Positions 4,758 to 12,725 are shown, numbered from the stretch's first letter. The stretch: DNA of 12,725 nt from Chloroflexota bacterium (GCA_005880805.1 VBFZ01000028.1:1-12725), one strand, 5' to 3'. Program-made: numbers and translations. Notes: a model not told the origin generated them from the letters alone.

Positions 4758-6650
4758 ATGCTGGGACGGACCGATTCGCGGCGCCGCATGCTCGTCGTGC
4801 TGGCGGTGTTTGCGATCATCGCCGCGTCCCTCCTCAGCCGCCTTGCATGGTGGCAGGTCGTCCAGCGCGACCAGCTGGCCGCCGCCGCCCGGGCGCAAAT
4901 CTCGATTCACTACGAACAGCCTTCTCGGCGCGGCACGATCTACGACCGCAGCGGGACGGTGGTCCTGGCCACGAGCGTCGACCGCTACCGGCTGGCGGCC
5001 ACCCCGGCCGACCTGACGCCGCAGCGACGGGCGACCGTCGCCCAGGCCCTCGTCGATCTGCTCGGCCTTACCGGGGAGGACGCTGCGACCCTCACGGGCC
5101 GGTTGACCGCCGATCGCGCGTACGTGATCCTGACCCGCGACCTCGACGAGCCCACCGCGGCCCGGATCCGCGCCGGTGTGGCCAGCGGGCAGCTGCCCGG
5201 GATCGCCCTCGAACCCGAGCCGTTCCGCGTCTATCCGCTCCCCGGCGGAGCGCCGGGCACAACGCTCGCCGCGAAGCTGCTCGGGTTCGTCAATCGCGAC
5301 GGCGGGGGCCAGTACGGGGTCGAGCAGCACTACCAGGACACCCTCGCCGGACAGCCGCGGGTCGTCCTCGCAGAGCGCGATGCGAGCAACAACCTCGTGC
5401 CCGACACCTCCCAGGTCCTCCAGCCCGGCGTCACCGGGCAGGACCTCCGCCTGACGATCGATGCCGGGCTGCAGCTCAGCCTGGAGCAGGAGGTCATGGC
5501 GGCGGGTGTCGCAGACCGGGCCCCGAGTGTGTCGGCCGTTGTCATGGACCCGTACACGGGCGAGGTCTACGCGGAGGCGACCTATCCCTCGTACGACGCG
5601 AACGACTACCGGGCGGTCGCCGCGAAGGACCCTGGCACATTCGTCGATCCGGTCGTGAGCTCCGTCTACGAGCCCGGATCGGTATTCAAGATGTTCACCG
5701 CGCTCGCCGGCTTCGAGAACGACGTGGTCACGCCGAACAGCCCCATCAAGGACACCGGATCGCTCCGGCTGGACGGCGGCCGGATAACGATCTACGACTC
5801 CGACAAGCGAGCCATGGGCTGGCTGCCCTTCGAGGACGTCATCGCCTACTCGCGCAACGTTGGCGCAGCCCGCGTCGCGATGCGTCTTGCCGGCTCGACC
5901 CGGAATGCCGCGGCGATCCTGGCCGGGACGTGGGAGAAGGTCGGCTTTGGCCGACCGACCGGGATCGACGTGGCCGGCGAAGTGCCCGGCATCCTGCGCG
6001 ACCCCGCCGTCCAGCCCTGGCACCAGGTAGACCTCGCGAACGCAGCATTCGGGCAGGGCGTGGCCGTCACACCGATCCAGCTCGCAACCGCGTACTCCGC
6101 CCTGGTCAACGGCGGCCGCCTCGTGCAGCCGCAGGTCGTGCTGGGGGTCGGCAACCAGCCGGAGATCCGGCCGGCCAGCAATCAGGTCCTCAGCCCCGGG
6201 ATGTCGAAGGAGATGACGGATCTCATGTACCACGTCGTCCACACGGTTCCCTGGTACCGGGACAAGACACTCGTTCCCGGCTACACGGTGGGCGGCAAGA
6301 CCGGAACGGCCCAGATCTGGGACCCGAAGCTGCGCGGTGGGCGGGGCGGCTGGAAGCGGACCTACAACCACACGTTCATTGGCTGGATCGGCAAGAAGAC
6401 GCCGCGGCTGGTGATCGCGGTCACGATCCGCGAGGCGAAGCCGCTCGTCATGCGACAGGGTTTCCTGCCGCTGGCCGTCGAGTCGTACGAGCTGTTCCGG
6501 CGAATCGCGACGGACTCTGTCAACACGCTGGACCTGACCGCCCCGGCCGAGGCCGGCAACGGTGGGCAGGCACTCCCCGCGAGCGCGGCCGACGGTTCCT
6601 CGGGCACGGCGACCAACGGCTCGACGGGGACGACGGCTGCCTACCCGTGA
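4758..6650 (+). CDS. ftsI: Class B penicillin-binding protein, septal transpeptidase FtsI (PBP3-like)
   Basis: The 630-residue protein has a short basic N-terminus, one membrane anchor at about residues 11-30 and the RGTIYDRSG dimerisation-domain start at 58-66. A transpeptidase domain runs from about 255 to 590. All catalytic motifs are present: SVFK with Ser308 and Lys311, SRN at 365-367, and KTGTAQ from Lys514. The enzyme would crosslink septal peptidoglycan outside the membrane, working with FtsW encoded downstream. The last 40 or so residues are a Gly/Ser/Thr/Ala-rich tail of no known fold. There is no PASTA domain. It starts at ATG 4758 with GGGAG at 4742-4746, part of which overlaps the ftsL stop. 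A paralogous elongation PBP2 is less likely given the dcw position. Confidence 0.95.
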   Translation: MLGRTDSRRRMLVVLAVFAIIAASLLSRLAWWQVVQRDQLAAAARAQISIHYEQPSRRGTIYDRSGTVVLATSVDRYRLAATPADLTPQRRATVAQALVDLLGLTGEDAATLTGRLTADRAYVILTRDLDEPTAARIRAGVASGQLPGIALEPEPFRVYPLPGGAPGTTLAAKLLGFVNRDGGGQYGVEQHYQDTLAGQPRVVLAERDASNNLVPDTSQVLQPGVTGQDLRLTIDAGLQLSLEQEVMAAGVADRAPSVSAVVMDPYTGEVYAEATYPSYDANDYRAVAAKDPGTFVDPVVSSVYEPGSVFKMFTALAGFENDVVTPNSPIKDTGSLRLDGGRITIYDSDKRAMGWLPFEDVIAYSRNVGAARVAMRLAGSTRNAAAILAGTWEKVGFGRPTGIDVAGEVPGILRDPAVQPWHQVDLANAAFGQGVAVTPIQLATAYSALVNGGRLVQPQVVLGVGNQPEIRPASNQVLSPGMSKEMTDLMYHVVHTVPWYRDKTLVPGYTVGGKTGTAQIWDPKLRGGRGGWKRTYNHTFIGWIGKKTPRLVIAVTIREAKPLVMRQGFLPLAVESYELFRRIATDSVNTLDLTAPAEAGNGGQALPASAADGSSGTATNGSTGTTAAYP

Positions 6651-6676
6651 CGTTGCCCTATGCGACACTGGAGCCC

Positions 6677-8221
6677 GTGACAAACGCCCAGCCGGTGCGC
6701 CGCGAGCGCCCGGACCCGGCGGCCAAGGCACACCCCGCCGCAACGGTCCAGGGTCCCGCCGGCGAGGCCACGTTCCCCCAGGAGGGCGACGACACCCCAG
6801 CCGGCCTCTCCCGATTCGACTCACCGATCGGCTTCACCGCCTCCGAGCTCGGGGAGATAACCGGCGGCCGGCTCCTGCGGGAGTCCAGCCGTCCGGTCCG
6901 GGGCGCGGCCGTCGACTCGAGGCTCGTCCGGCCCGGGCAGCTCTTCGTCGCGCTCCCCGGTGAGCGGACCGACGGCCATCGCTACCTTGCCGATGCGGCG
7001 CGAGCCGGCGCAGCCGCGCTCCTGGTCAGCCGGTCTCCCGCCGACGACGAGCTCGACGCGCTCGGCGACGTCTCGGTCGTCCTGGCCGACGATGGGGTGG
7101 CGGCGCTCGGCCGGCTTGCGGCCCGCTGGCGGACGACGTTCAGCCCGCTCGTCGTAGGGGTGACGGGCAGCATCGCGAAGACGTCGACGAAGGAGGCGAT
7201 CGCGGCCGTCCTCGGCCGCCGCTTCACTACCCTCCGGAACGAGGGCAACCAGAACAACGAGATCGGCCTGCCGCTGACACTCCTGCGCCTCGGACCTGAG
7301 CACGAGGCGGCCGTCCTCGAGATGGGCATGTACGCGGGCGGGGAGATCGCCCAGCTCGCGGCGATTGCCCAGCCGCGGATCGGTGTCGTGACCGCGGTCC
7401 TGGGCGTCCACCTGTCACGGCTCGGCTCGATCGAGGCCATCGAGCGCGCCAAGGGCGAGCTGGTTGAAGCCCTGCCCGCAGACGGGGTCGCCGTGCTCAA
7501 CGCCGACGACGAGCGCGTCGCGCGGATGGCTCGCCGGACATCCGCCCGATCGATGACCTATGGCTTCACGCCGACAGCCGACGTCCGGGCAGAGGGCGTG
7601 CAGGCGCTCGGTCCCGAAGGCATGCGCTTCACGCTCCGGCTGCCGGATGGCAAGGCCACGGTGGCAACGCCCGCGCTCGGTCGGCACGCGGTGCACAACG
7701 CGCTGGCGAGCGCGGCCGTCGGGACGAGCGCCGGCTTGACGATCGACGACGTCGTGTCGGGGCTAGCGGGCGGCTGGTCGGCGCCCCACCGCGCGCAGCT
7801 GCTGCACGCCGGCGACGTCCAGATCATCGACGACTCGTACAACGCGTCCCCGGCGTCGGTGCGGGCGGCCCTCGAGCTGCTGGCCGACTTTCCCGGCCGC
7901 CACGTGGCCGTCCTGGGGGAGATGCGCGAGCTGGGCGATCAGGCGGAGGCCGGCCACCGGGAAGTCGGCGCGGCTGCCGCACGCGCGGCGGATCTGCTGT
8001 TCGTCGTCGGCCCCGAGGCCGCGGGTATCGCTGAGGGCGCGCGGTCGGCCGGCATGAACGATGCCCGGATCGTCGCCGTGGCGGATCGGTCGGCCGCCCA
8101 GCGAAGCCTGGTGGAGCGCCTCGGGCCGGGTGACGTCGTCCTGGTCAAGGCCTCGCGGGGAGTCGAGCTCGACCTGCTCGTCGGAGAACTTCGTGCCGCC
8201 CTCGACGGTGCGCTTGGCTGA
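6677..8221 (+). CDS. murF: UDP-MurNAc-tripeptide--D-alanyl-D-alanine ligase
   Basis: MurF adds D-Ala-D-Ala to the UDP-MurNAc tripeptide in the cytoplasm, using ATP. The 514-residue product has a non-conserved Pro/Ala-rich extension of about 50 residues. The N-terminal domain (FTASELGEITGGRLL) follows, then the ATP-binding region GVTGSIAKTSTKE at 161-173. Further motifs are NEGNQNNEIGLP, EMGM, LNADDE, PHRAQLL and the C-terminal YNASPASVRAAL and LGEMRELGD. The P-loop has Ala167 where the family has Gly (GxxGKT). The start is uncertain. GTG 6677 has GGAG three bases upstream; GTG 6647 overlaps the ftsI stop (GTGA) and would add ten residues. The open frame extends far upstream only as an artefact across ftsI. 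It lies directly after ftsI, where murE is usually found first, and its stop overlaps the mraY start (TGATG). Confidence 0.95.
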   Translation: MTNAQPVRRERPDPAAKAHPAATVQGPAGEATFPQEGDDTPAGLSRFDSPIGFTASELGEITGGRLLRESSRPVRGAAVDSRLVRPGQLFVALPGERTDGHRYLADAARAGAAALLVSRSPADDELDALGDVSVVLADDGVAALGRLAARWRTTFSPLVVGVTGSIAKTSTKEAIAAVLGRRFTTLRNEGNQNNEIGLPLTLLRLGPEHEAAVLEMGMYAGGEIAQLAAIAQPRIGVVTAVLGVHLSRLGSIEAIERAKGELVEALPADGVAVLNADDERVARMARRTSARSMTYGFTPTADVRAEGVQALGPEGMRFTLRLPDGKATVATPALGRHAVHNALASAAVGTSAGLTIDDVVSGLAGGWSAPHRAQLLHAGDVQIIDDSYNASPASVRAALELLADFPGRHVAVLGEMRELGDQAEAGHREVGAAAARAADLLFVVGPEAAGIAEGARSAGMNDARIVAVADRSAAQRSLVERLGPGDVVLVKASRGVELDLLVGELRAALDGALG

Positions 8222-9234
8222 TGGACGGGACGCTCGCGGCAGGTGATCTTGAGGTCGGCGCGATCGAGCTCATCCAGGGCCTTCTGCTGGCCTTCGCCGT
8301 CGTGGTGATCGTGATGCCGTCGTACATCCGCCTGCTGTCGTGGGTCGGGATCGGCAAGAAGATCCGCGAAGAGGGCCCGACGACGCACCTCGTGAAGCAG
8401 GGCACGCCGACGATGGGCGGGCTGCTGATCATCATCGTGGTCGCGGTCCTCGCGTACGTCCTCGACGGGCTGGACGCGACGACGTATTCGCCGGTGGCCG
8501 CCCTGCTCGGTGTCGGCCTGCTCGGCGCCGCCGACGACTTCCTGAACTCGAAGACGGGGCTGGGGATCAGCGTCCGTCAGAAGCTGGTCTGGCAGCTGGT
8601 CGTCGCGGTGCTCGCCGCGATCTACATCCAGCGGCACTTCAACCTGGATGGCATCCGCGTCCCGTTCGCGGGCGAAGTGACGATCGGGCCGGTCGCCTAC
8701 ATCACGTTCGCGGCCTTCGCGATCATCGCCTCGAGCAACGGCGTCAACATCACGGACGGCCTCGACGGGCTGGCAGGCGGAACGCTGATCTTCGCGTTCA
8801 TCAGCTACCTGATTATCGCCGAGCTGAACGAGCCCCATCAGCCCAAGGTCGCCCTGATGTGCGCGCTGATCATCGGCGCGGTCCTGGGCTTCCTCTGGTT
8901 CAACGTGCACCCGGCCCAGATCATCATGGGCGACTCCGGATCGCTCGCCCTTGGGGCGACGCTGGCGGTGACCGCGCTGGTCACGTTCCAGATCCTCGTG
9001 CTGCCTCTGATCGGGATCATCTTCGTGATCGAGACCGCGTCGGTGATCATCCAGGTGGCCTACTTCAAATCCACGGGCGGCCGGCGGATTTTCCTGATGT
9101 CGCCAATCCACCACCATTTCGAGCTGAAGGGCTGGGACGAGGAGAAGATCACCCTGCGCTTCTGGATCGTGGCGATCCTCGCCGGGCTGCTCGGCGTCAC
9201 GTTCTTCCTCGCCTCGATCAAGGCGCTCCGCTGA
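8221..9234 (+). CDS. mraY: Phospho-N-acetylmuramoyl-pentapeptide transferase
   Basis: MraY transfers phospho-MurNAc-pentapeptide to undecaprenyl phosphate, making lipid I at the inner face of the membrane. The 337-residue polytopic protein shows the family signatures in order. These are GPTTHLVKQGTPTMGG at 52-67, the aspartate pair in AADDF (Asp105, Asp106), NGVNITDGLDGLAGG at 173-187, GDSGSLALGA at 237-246, and SPIHHHFELKGWDEEKI at 294-310. The loop after the aspartate pair (DDFLNSKTGLGISVRQKL) looks a little shorter than in Escherichia coli. The start ATG overlaps the murF stop by one base, a sign of translational coupling, and murD begins four bases after the stop. Confidence 0.97.
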   Translation: MDGTLAAGDLEVGAIELIQGLLLAFAVVVIVMPSYIRLLSWVGIGKKIREEGPTTHLVKQGTPTMGGLLIIIVVAVLAYVLDGLDATTYSPVAALLGVGLLGAADDFLNSKTGLGISVRQKLVWQLVVAVLAAIYIQRHFNLDGIRVPFAGEVTIGPVAYITFAAFAIIASSNGVNITDGLDGLAGGTLIFAFISYLIIAELNEPHQPKVALMCALIIGAVLGFLWFNVHPAQIIMGDSGSLALGATLAVTALVTFQILVLPLIGIIFVIETASVIIQVAYFKSTGGRRIFLMSPIHHHFELKGWDEEKITLRFWIVAILAGLLGVTFFLASIKALR

Positions 9235-9238
9235 CGAC

Positions 9239-10789
9239 ATGCTGTCGACCATGACGACCGACGCGCCCGATACCCGACGTCTGCCGCCGATCGACCCCGA
9301 CCGCCTGACGATGGCCGACGTCCGGGCGGGCGCCCTGGAGGGCCGGTCGGTGACGGTTCTCGGGCTCGCCCGGAGCGGGATCTCGCTGGCGCGCTTCCTG
9401 CTGGGAGCCGGCTCCGTCGTGACCGGTTACGACGGCCGGCGGATGGAGGAACTGCCGGCGACGGTCGGGGAGCTGGTTGGCGACGGCCTGACCGTGCTGG
9501 CCGGCCCCGATGTCGATCCGTCGGACGCGTGGCGGGACGCGGCGCTCGTGACGACCTCGCCGGCGATCAACCCCGACTTCCCGACCACCGAGCCCAGGCT
9601 GCGCGACGCGCTCCAGCGTCTTGTCGCCGCGCGGGCGGCGGCGGATCAGGCCGCGCCCGCCCTGGTGAGCGAGGCGGACCTGTTCCTGCGCCTCTGCCCG
9701 TCGCCGACCGTTGGCGTCACCGGGACGAAAGGCAAGACCACGACCTCCGCGCTGGTCGCGGCGATGCTCGCGCTTGACGAAGAGCATCCGGTCGTGCTCG
9801 GCGGCAACATCGGGCGGCCGCTGATCGAGCGACTGCCGGAGCTGACGCCGGCGCACCGGGTCGTGATCGAGCTCTCCGAGCTGCAGCTGCCGACCCTCTC
9901 GCGAGGCACCCACGTGGCCGTCTACACGAACGTCACCGCGGACCACCTGGACCGGCACGGGAGCCTGCAGGCGTACCGGGCGGCCAAGCGAAGGCTGGCC
10001 GAGCTGGTCGATCCCGACGGGCTGCTCGTGCTGAACGCCGACGACCCCGTGGTGTCGGGCTACCGGGACGGGGCGCGCGCCCGAACGGTCACGTACCGGC
10101 TTGGACCGCCTGAGGCCGGTGGCCTGGGCCTGGTCGAGGACTGGGTAGTCGAGGATGGCGACGTCCGCATCATGCCCATCGCCGACTCCCGGCTTCCCGG
10201 GCGCCACAACGTCTCGAACCTCCTGGCCGCTACGGCCGCGGCACGCTCCTTCGGGGTGCCCGCCGAGACGATCCGCTCTGCGGCGCGCGGCTTTGGCGGC
10301 GTCGAGCACCGCCTCGAGGTCGTTGCCGAAATCGATGGCGTCCGCTTCGTCAACGACTCCCAGGGAACGCAGCCGGACGCGGTCATGGCTGCCGTCCGCG
10401 CGTTCGAGCCGCCGATCGTGCTGATCGCCGGCGGCCGCGACAAGGGCGTCGACCTGTCAGCGCTGGCTCCGGTCGTCGCCGAGCGGGCAGCCGCCGCCGT
10501 CCTCATCGGCGAGAGCGGCCCGGCCCTCCTGCGCCTGTTCCGGGAGGCCGGCCTCGACCAGCTCGATCTGGCGGCCAGCCTCGAGGAGGCCGTCCAGCGC
10601 GCTGCCGGGCTGGCCCGTGACCTCCGCGTCGCGGCGTCAGAGGATCCGCTGCTTCGCCCGACGGCAACGGTTCTGCTGAGTCCTGCCGCCGCAAGCTTCG
10701 ACATGTTCGCCGACTACGAAGCCCGCGGGCGGGCGTTCAAGACGGCCGTTGCCAACCTCGCCGTGCGGAGTCGGGGAGGGGCTCGATGA
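9239..10789 (+). CDS. murD: UDP-N-acetylmuramoylalanine--D-glutamate ligase
   Basis: MurD adds D-glutamate to UDP-MurNAc-L-alanine in the cytoplasm, using ATP. The 516-residue product has a Rossmann-like first domain (VTVLGLARSG, 38-47), the P-loop GVTGTKGKTTT at 159-169, and ELSELQL at 211-217. NVTADHLDRHG is at 231-241, LNADDP at 265-270, GRHNVSNLLAA at 321-331 and HRLE at 357-360. VNDSQGTQPDA (371-381), AGGRDKGVDLSALAP and LLSPAAASFDMFADYEARG complete the set. In the usual NDSKATN motif Lys is Gln375, and the ELSSFQL motif has Glu for the second Ser. Length exceeds the usual 440-460 residues, partly from an N-terminal extension of about 30 residues. ATG 9239 is four bases after mraY; ATG 9251 is an alternative. 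The stop overlaps the ftsW start (ATGA). Confidence 0.95.
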   Translation: MLSTMTTDAPDTRRLPPIDPDRLTMADVRAGALEGRSVTVLGLARSGISLARFLLGAGSVVTGYDGRRMEELPATVGELVGDGLTVLAGPDVDPSDAWRDAALVTTSPAINPDFPTTEPRLRDALQRLVAARAAADQAAPALVSEADLFLRLCPSPTVGVTGTKGKTTTSALVAAMLALDEEHPVVLGGNIGRPLIERLPELTPAHRVVIELSELQLPTLSRGTHVAVYTNVTADHLDRHGSLQAYRAAKRRLAELVDPDGLLVLNADDPVVSGYRDGARARTVTYRLGPPEAGGLGLVEDWVVEDGDVRIMPIADSRLPGRHNVSNLLAATAAARSFGVPAETIRSAARGFGGVEHRLEVVAEIDGVRFVNDSQGTQPDAVMAAVRAFEPPIVLIAGGRDKGVDLSALAPVVAERAAAAVLIGESGPALLRLFREAGLDQLDLAASLEEAVQRAAGLARDLRVAASEDPLLRPTATVLLSPAAASFDMFADYEARGRAFKTAVANLAVRSRGGAR

Positions 10790-12060
10790 CCGCGGTCGTC
10801 GGACGCATCACCGGCGCGACCGTGGCCCGCCGCGCCTCGACGAAGACCGATCCGCTCCAGCGCGACCGCCACCAGCCCGATTACGCGATCCTCATCTCCG
10901 TCGTGGCCCTGACCGCGGTCGGCGTGCTGATGGTCTACTCGTCGTCGGCGATCAAGGCTTACCTCGGGCCGAACAACGACACGTTCGCCGTCGTCGGGCC
11001 GCAGGTCTTCTGGGCGGCGCTTGGCTTCGTCGCCATGTTCGTCATGGCGCGCGTCGACTACCGCTACCTGCGCCTGATCTCGGTTCCGGCGTACATCGTG
11101 GCGCTCGTCCTGCTCGTGCTCGTCTTCGCACCCAGCCTCAACCGCGTGGTCGGGGGGTCGGCGCGGTTCCTGCAGGTCGGGCCGCTGCCGGCCATCCACC
11201 CCGCAGAGATCGGCAAGATCGCACTCGTCATCTACCTCGCGCACTGGTTCGCCAAGAAGGGCGGGCGCGTCCGCGGCTTCTGGGGCGGGACGGTCGCCTT
11301 CCTGGTGATCGTCGCCCCGATCGTGCTGCTCGTCGTTGCGGAGCCGGACCTCGGCACGACGGCCGTCATCGCGCTGACCGCGCTGACGATGTTCTTCGTC
11401 GCCGGCGCGAGCCTGACCCACCTGGTCGCCCTCGGCGGGATCGGGCTGACGGGCGTGGTCATGGTGGTCGCCTCGCACGCCTACCAGCTCGACCGGATCC
11501 GGGCCTTCCTCGATCCCTGGAAGGATCCGCTGGGAATCGGGCGGCAGACCATCCAGGGACTCCTCGCGCTCGCCCTCGGTGGCCTGTTCGGGGCGGGCCT
11601 CGGCGAGAGCCGGCTGGCAGGGGGCCTGTTCCTGCCCAACGCCTCGAACGACTTCATCTTCGCCATCATTGGCGAGGAGTTCGGCCTCATCGGCGCGGGC
11701 CTGGTGATCGTGCTGTTCCTCGTGATCGCCTACCAGGGCGTGCGCACCGCGCTTACGGCGCCCGACACGTTCGGCGCGCTGCTCGCCGCCGGCATCACCG
11801 CCTGGCTGTGCATCCAGGCGTTCATCAACATCGCGGTGGTCGTCGCGCTCGTACCCATCACAGGCATCACACTGCCTTTCGTCTCGGCCGGTGGCTCGAG
11901 CCTGTCGATCAGCCTGGCAGCGGCCGGGATCCTGCTGTCCATCTCCCGAGAGACTGTCGAACGAGGGACCTGGAACGATGCGGCTGCTGATCGCGGCCGG
12001 CGGCACGGGCGGGCACATCTACCCGGCCCTCGCCGTCGCTCGCTCGCTCCAAAGCCATAA
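10786..12060 (+). CDS. ftsW: Septal peptidoglycan glycosyltransferase FtsW
   Basis: FtsW is a SEDS-family glycosyltransferase that polymerises lipid II at the septum with FtsI. The 424-residue protein has about ten membrane segments. SEDS landmarks are LMVYSSSA at 48-55, GGSARFLQVGPLPAIHPAEIG at 123-143 and AEPDLGTTA at 185-193. DRIRAFLDPWKDPLGIGRQ is at 236-253, LPNASNDFIFAIIGEEFGLIG at 283-303, and ITLPFVSAGGSSLS at 361-374. Position after murD and before murG marks it as FtsW rather than RodA. GGGGAGGGG at 10773-10781 is a strong ribosome binding site. The last 27 residues (about 398-424) are Arg-rich and are read from the start of murG in another frame, an unusual 83-base overlap. The membrane core ends near residue 388. 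Confidence 0.95.
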   Translation: MTAVVGRITGATVARRASTKTDPLQRDRHQPDYAILISVVALTAVGVLMVYSSSAIKAYLGPNNDTFAVVGPQVFWAALGFVAMFVMARVDYRYLRLISVPAYIVALVLLVLVFAPSLNRVVGGSARFLQVGPLPAIHPAEIGKIALVIYLAHWFAKKGGRVRGFWGGTVAFLVIVAPIVLLVVAEPDLGTTAVIALTALTMFFVAGASLTHLVALGGIGLTGVVMVVASHAYQLDRIRAFLDPWKDPLGIGRQTIQGLLALALGGLFGAGLGESRLAGGLFLPNASNDFIFAIIGEEFGLIGAGLVIVLFLVIAYQGVRTALTAPDTFGALLAAGITAWLCIQAFINIAVVVALVPITGITLPFVSAGGSSLSISLAAAGILLSISRETVERGTWNDAAADRGRRHGRAHLPGPRRRSLAPKP

Positions 12061-12725
12061 CAGCCAGCGCTCGGACGCCATCGAGCTCGCGTGGCTCGGC
12101 GGCCACCGTGGGCTGGAGGCGGGGATCGTGCGCGCGGCCGGCTTCCCGATTCGGCTCCTCGCCCTTCGCTCGCTTCGCAGCGTCGAGCTGTCGCCCCACG
12201 CGGTGCTCGATCCCCTCCGCTTGGGCGCCTCGATCCCGCAGGCGACTGCGATCCTCGCGCGTGAACGACCGGCGGCGATCTTCACGACCGGCGGCTACGT
12301 GGCGATCCCCGTGCTGATGGCCGCCGCGGCGCTCCGGATCCCCGTGGCGATGTGGGAGGGCAATGTCATCCCCGGAAGGAGCGTGCGGGCGACGGCCCGG
12401 CTGGCCGACGTGCTGGCCGTCTCCTTCCCGGGCACGTGCGCCCGCCTCGGCGGTGGCGACGGCAGCTCGCGGTCGTGCTTCGTGACCGGAACGCCCATCC
12501 GTGACACCCGTGGCATCGACCGGCTCGCCGCCCGACAGCGGCTCGACATTCCGTTCGATGCCCGAGTGCTGCTGGTGTTCGGCGGCTCGCAGGCCGTGCG
12601 TCGCTTCAACGGGGCCGTCGCGGGCGCACTGCCGCGGCTGGTCGAGCGGGCGTTCGTACTCCACGTCACCGGCGACGCCGGCTACGCCGAGGCACTCTCC
12701 GGTCGCGAGGCGCTTCCGCCGGACA
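11978..12725 (+). CDS. murG: UDP-GlcNAc:lipid I GlcNAc transferase, partial
   Basis: MurG adds GlcNAc to lipid I at the inner membrane face to make lipid II. The window holds the first 249 residues; the C-terminus is cut off. Visible motifs are the N-terminal glycine loop AAGGTGGHIYPALAVA (6-21), GGHRGLEAGIV (41-51), TTGGYVAIP (103-111) and WEGNVIPGRSVR (126-137). VTGTPIR (169-175) and GGSQAVRRFNGA (202-213) begin the second domain. Family HEQN is WEGN here, and GGSQGA is GGSQAV. ATG 11978 has GAGGGA at 11963-11968 about nine bases upstream. It begins inside the ftsW open frame and is read in a different frame. Confidence 0.95.
   Translation, partial: MRLLIAAGGTGGHIYPALAVARSLQSHNSQRSDAIELAWLGGHRGLEAGIVRAAGFPIRLLALRSLRSVELSPHAVLDPLRLGASIPQATAILARERPAAIFTTGGYVAIPVLMAAAALRIPVAMWEGNVIPGRSVRATARLADVLAVSFPGTCARLGGGDGSSRSCFVTGTPIRDTRGIDRLAARQRLDIPFDARVLLVFGGSQAVRRFNGAVAGALPRLVERAFVLHVTGDAGYAEALSGREALPPD

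Noticed and set aside
4847..6676. Upstream extension of the murF frame through ftsI
   Set aside because: This part is the out-of-frame reading of ftsI; MurF homology begins only after about 6830.
4542..6824. Leftward open frame of 760 codons opposite ftsL, ftsI and the murF start
   Set aside because: Arg/Asp/Gly-rich composition with no domain; it is the antisense reading of well-identified GC-rich genes.
7939..10309. Two long leftward open frames opposite mraY and murD
   Set aside because: Both are antisense to clear genes and show highly polar low-complexity translations without family motifs.
10714..12018. Leftward open frame of 434 codons opposite ftsW
   Set aside because: Antisense shadow of the ftsW membrane protein; composition is Asp/Glu/Arg/His-rich, as expected from the opposite strand of hydrophobic codons.

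Overview
The window is GC-rich bacterial chromosomal DNA, with codon third positions mostly G or C. It is dominated by a division and cell wall (dcw) operon on the + strand. The gene order, the very GC-rich codon use and a LysM protein with an N-terminal four-cysteine CPFL segment together suggest a Chloroflexota genome, perhaps a Limnocylindria-like lineage. That assignment is an inference from family resemblance and was not tested by search.

Left part (1-2068): the 5' end of an unrecognised gene reads leftward off the window edge. Facing away from it are a membrane-anchored LysM protein and, 19 bases later, a class I SAM-dependent methyltransferase. The 488 bases at 2069-2556 hold no convincing gene. 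They contain an 11-bp inverted repeat 165 bases apart, four copies of a 14-bp tandem repeat that can form alternative hairpins, a good sigma70-type promoter, and three AAGTGG direct repeats at exact 10-bp spacing that match known MraZ operators.

Right part (2557-12725): mraZ, rsmH, an interrupted small gene, an ftsL-like gene, ftsI (class B PBP), murF, mraY, murD, ftsW and the first two thirds of murG. Spacing is tight, with start/stop overlaps at ftsL, mraY and ftsW, and an 83-base ftsW/murG overlap. No internal promoter or terminator was recognised, so one long transcript from the MraZ-controlled promoter is the simplest reading. The products cover regulation (MraZ), 16S rRNA methylation (RsmH), the divisome transpeptidase and glycosyltransferase pair (FtsI, FtsW) with an FtsL-like partner, and lipid-linked precursor synthesis (MurF, MraY, MurD, MurG).

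Oddities: murE is absent from its usual place between ftsI and murF. A small coding segment between rsmH and ftsL has no start codon of its own and is joined to an upstream ATG only through an in-frame TGA. Several Mur enzymes carry changes in signature motifs: the MurF P-loop, the MurG HEQN-like motif and the MurD NDSKATN motif. I saw no phage, transposase, CRISPR, tRNA or rRNA. The window is mostly a recognisable dcw cluster with some lineage-specific features rather than a clearly new system.
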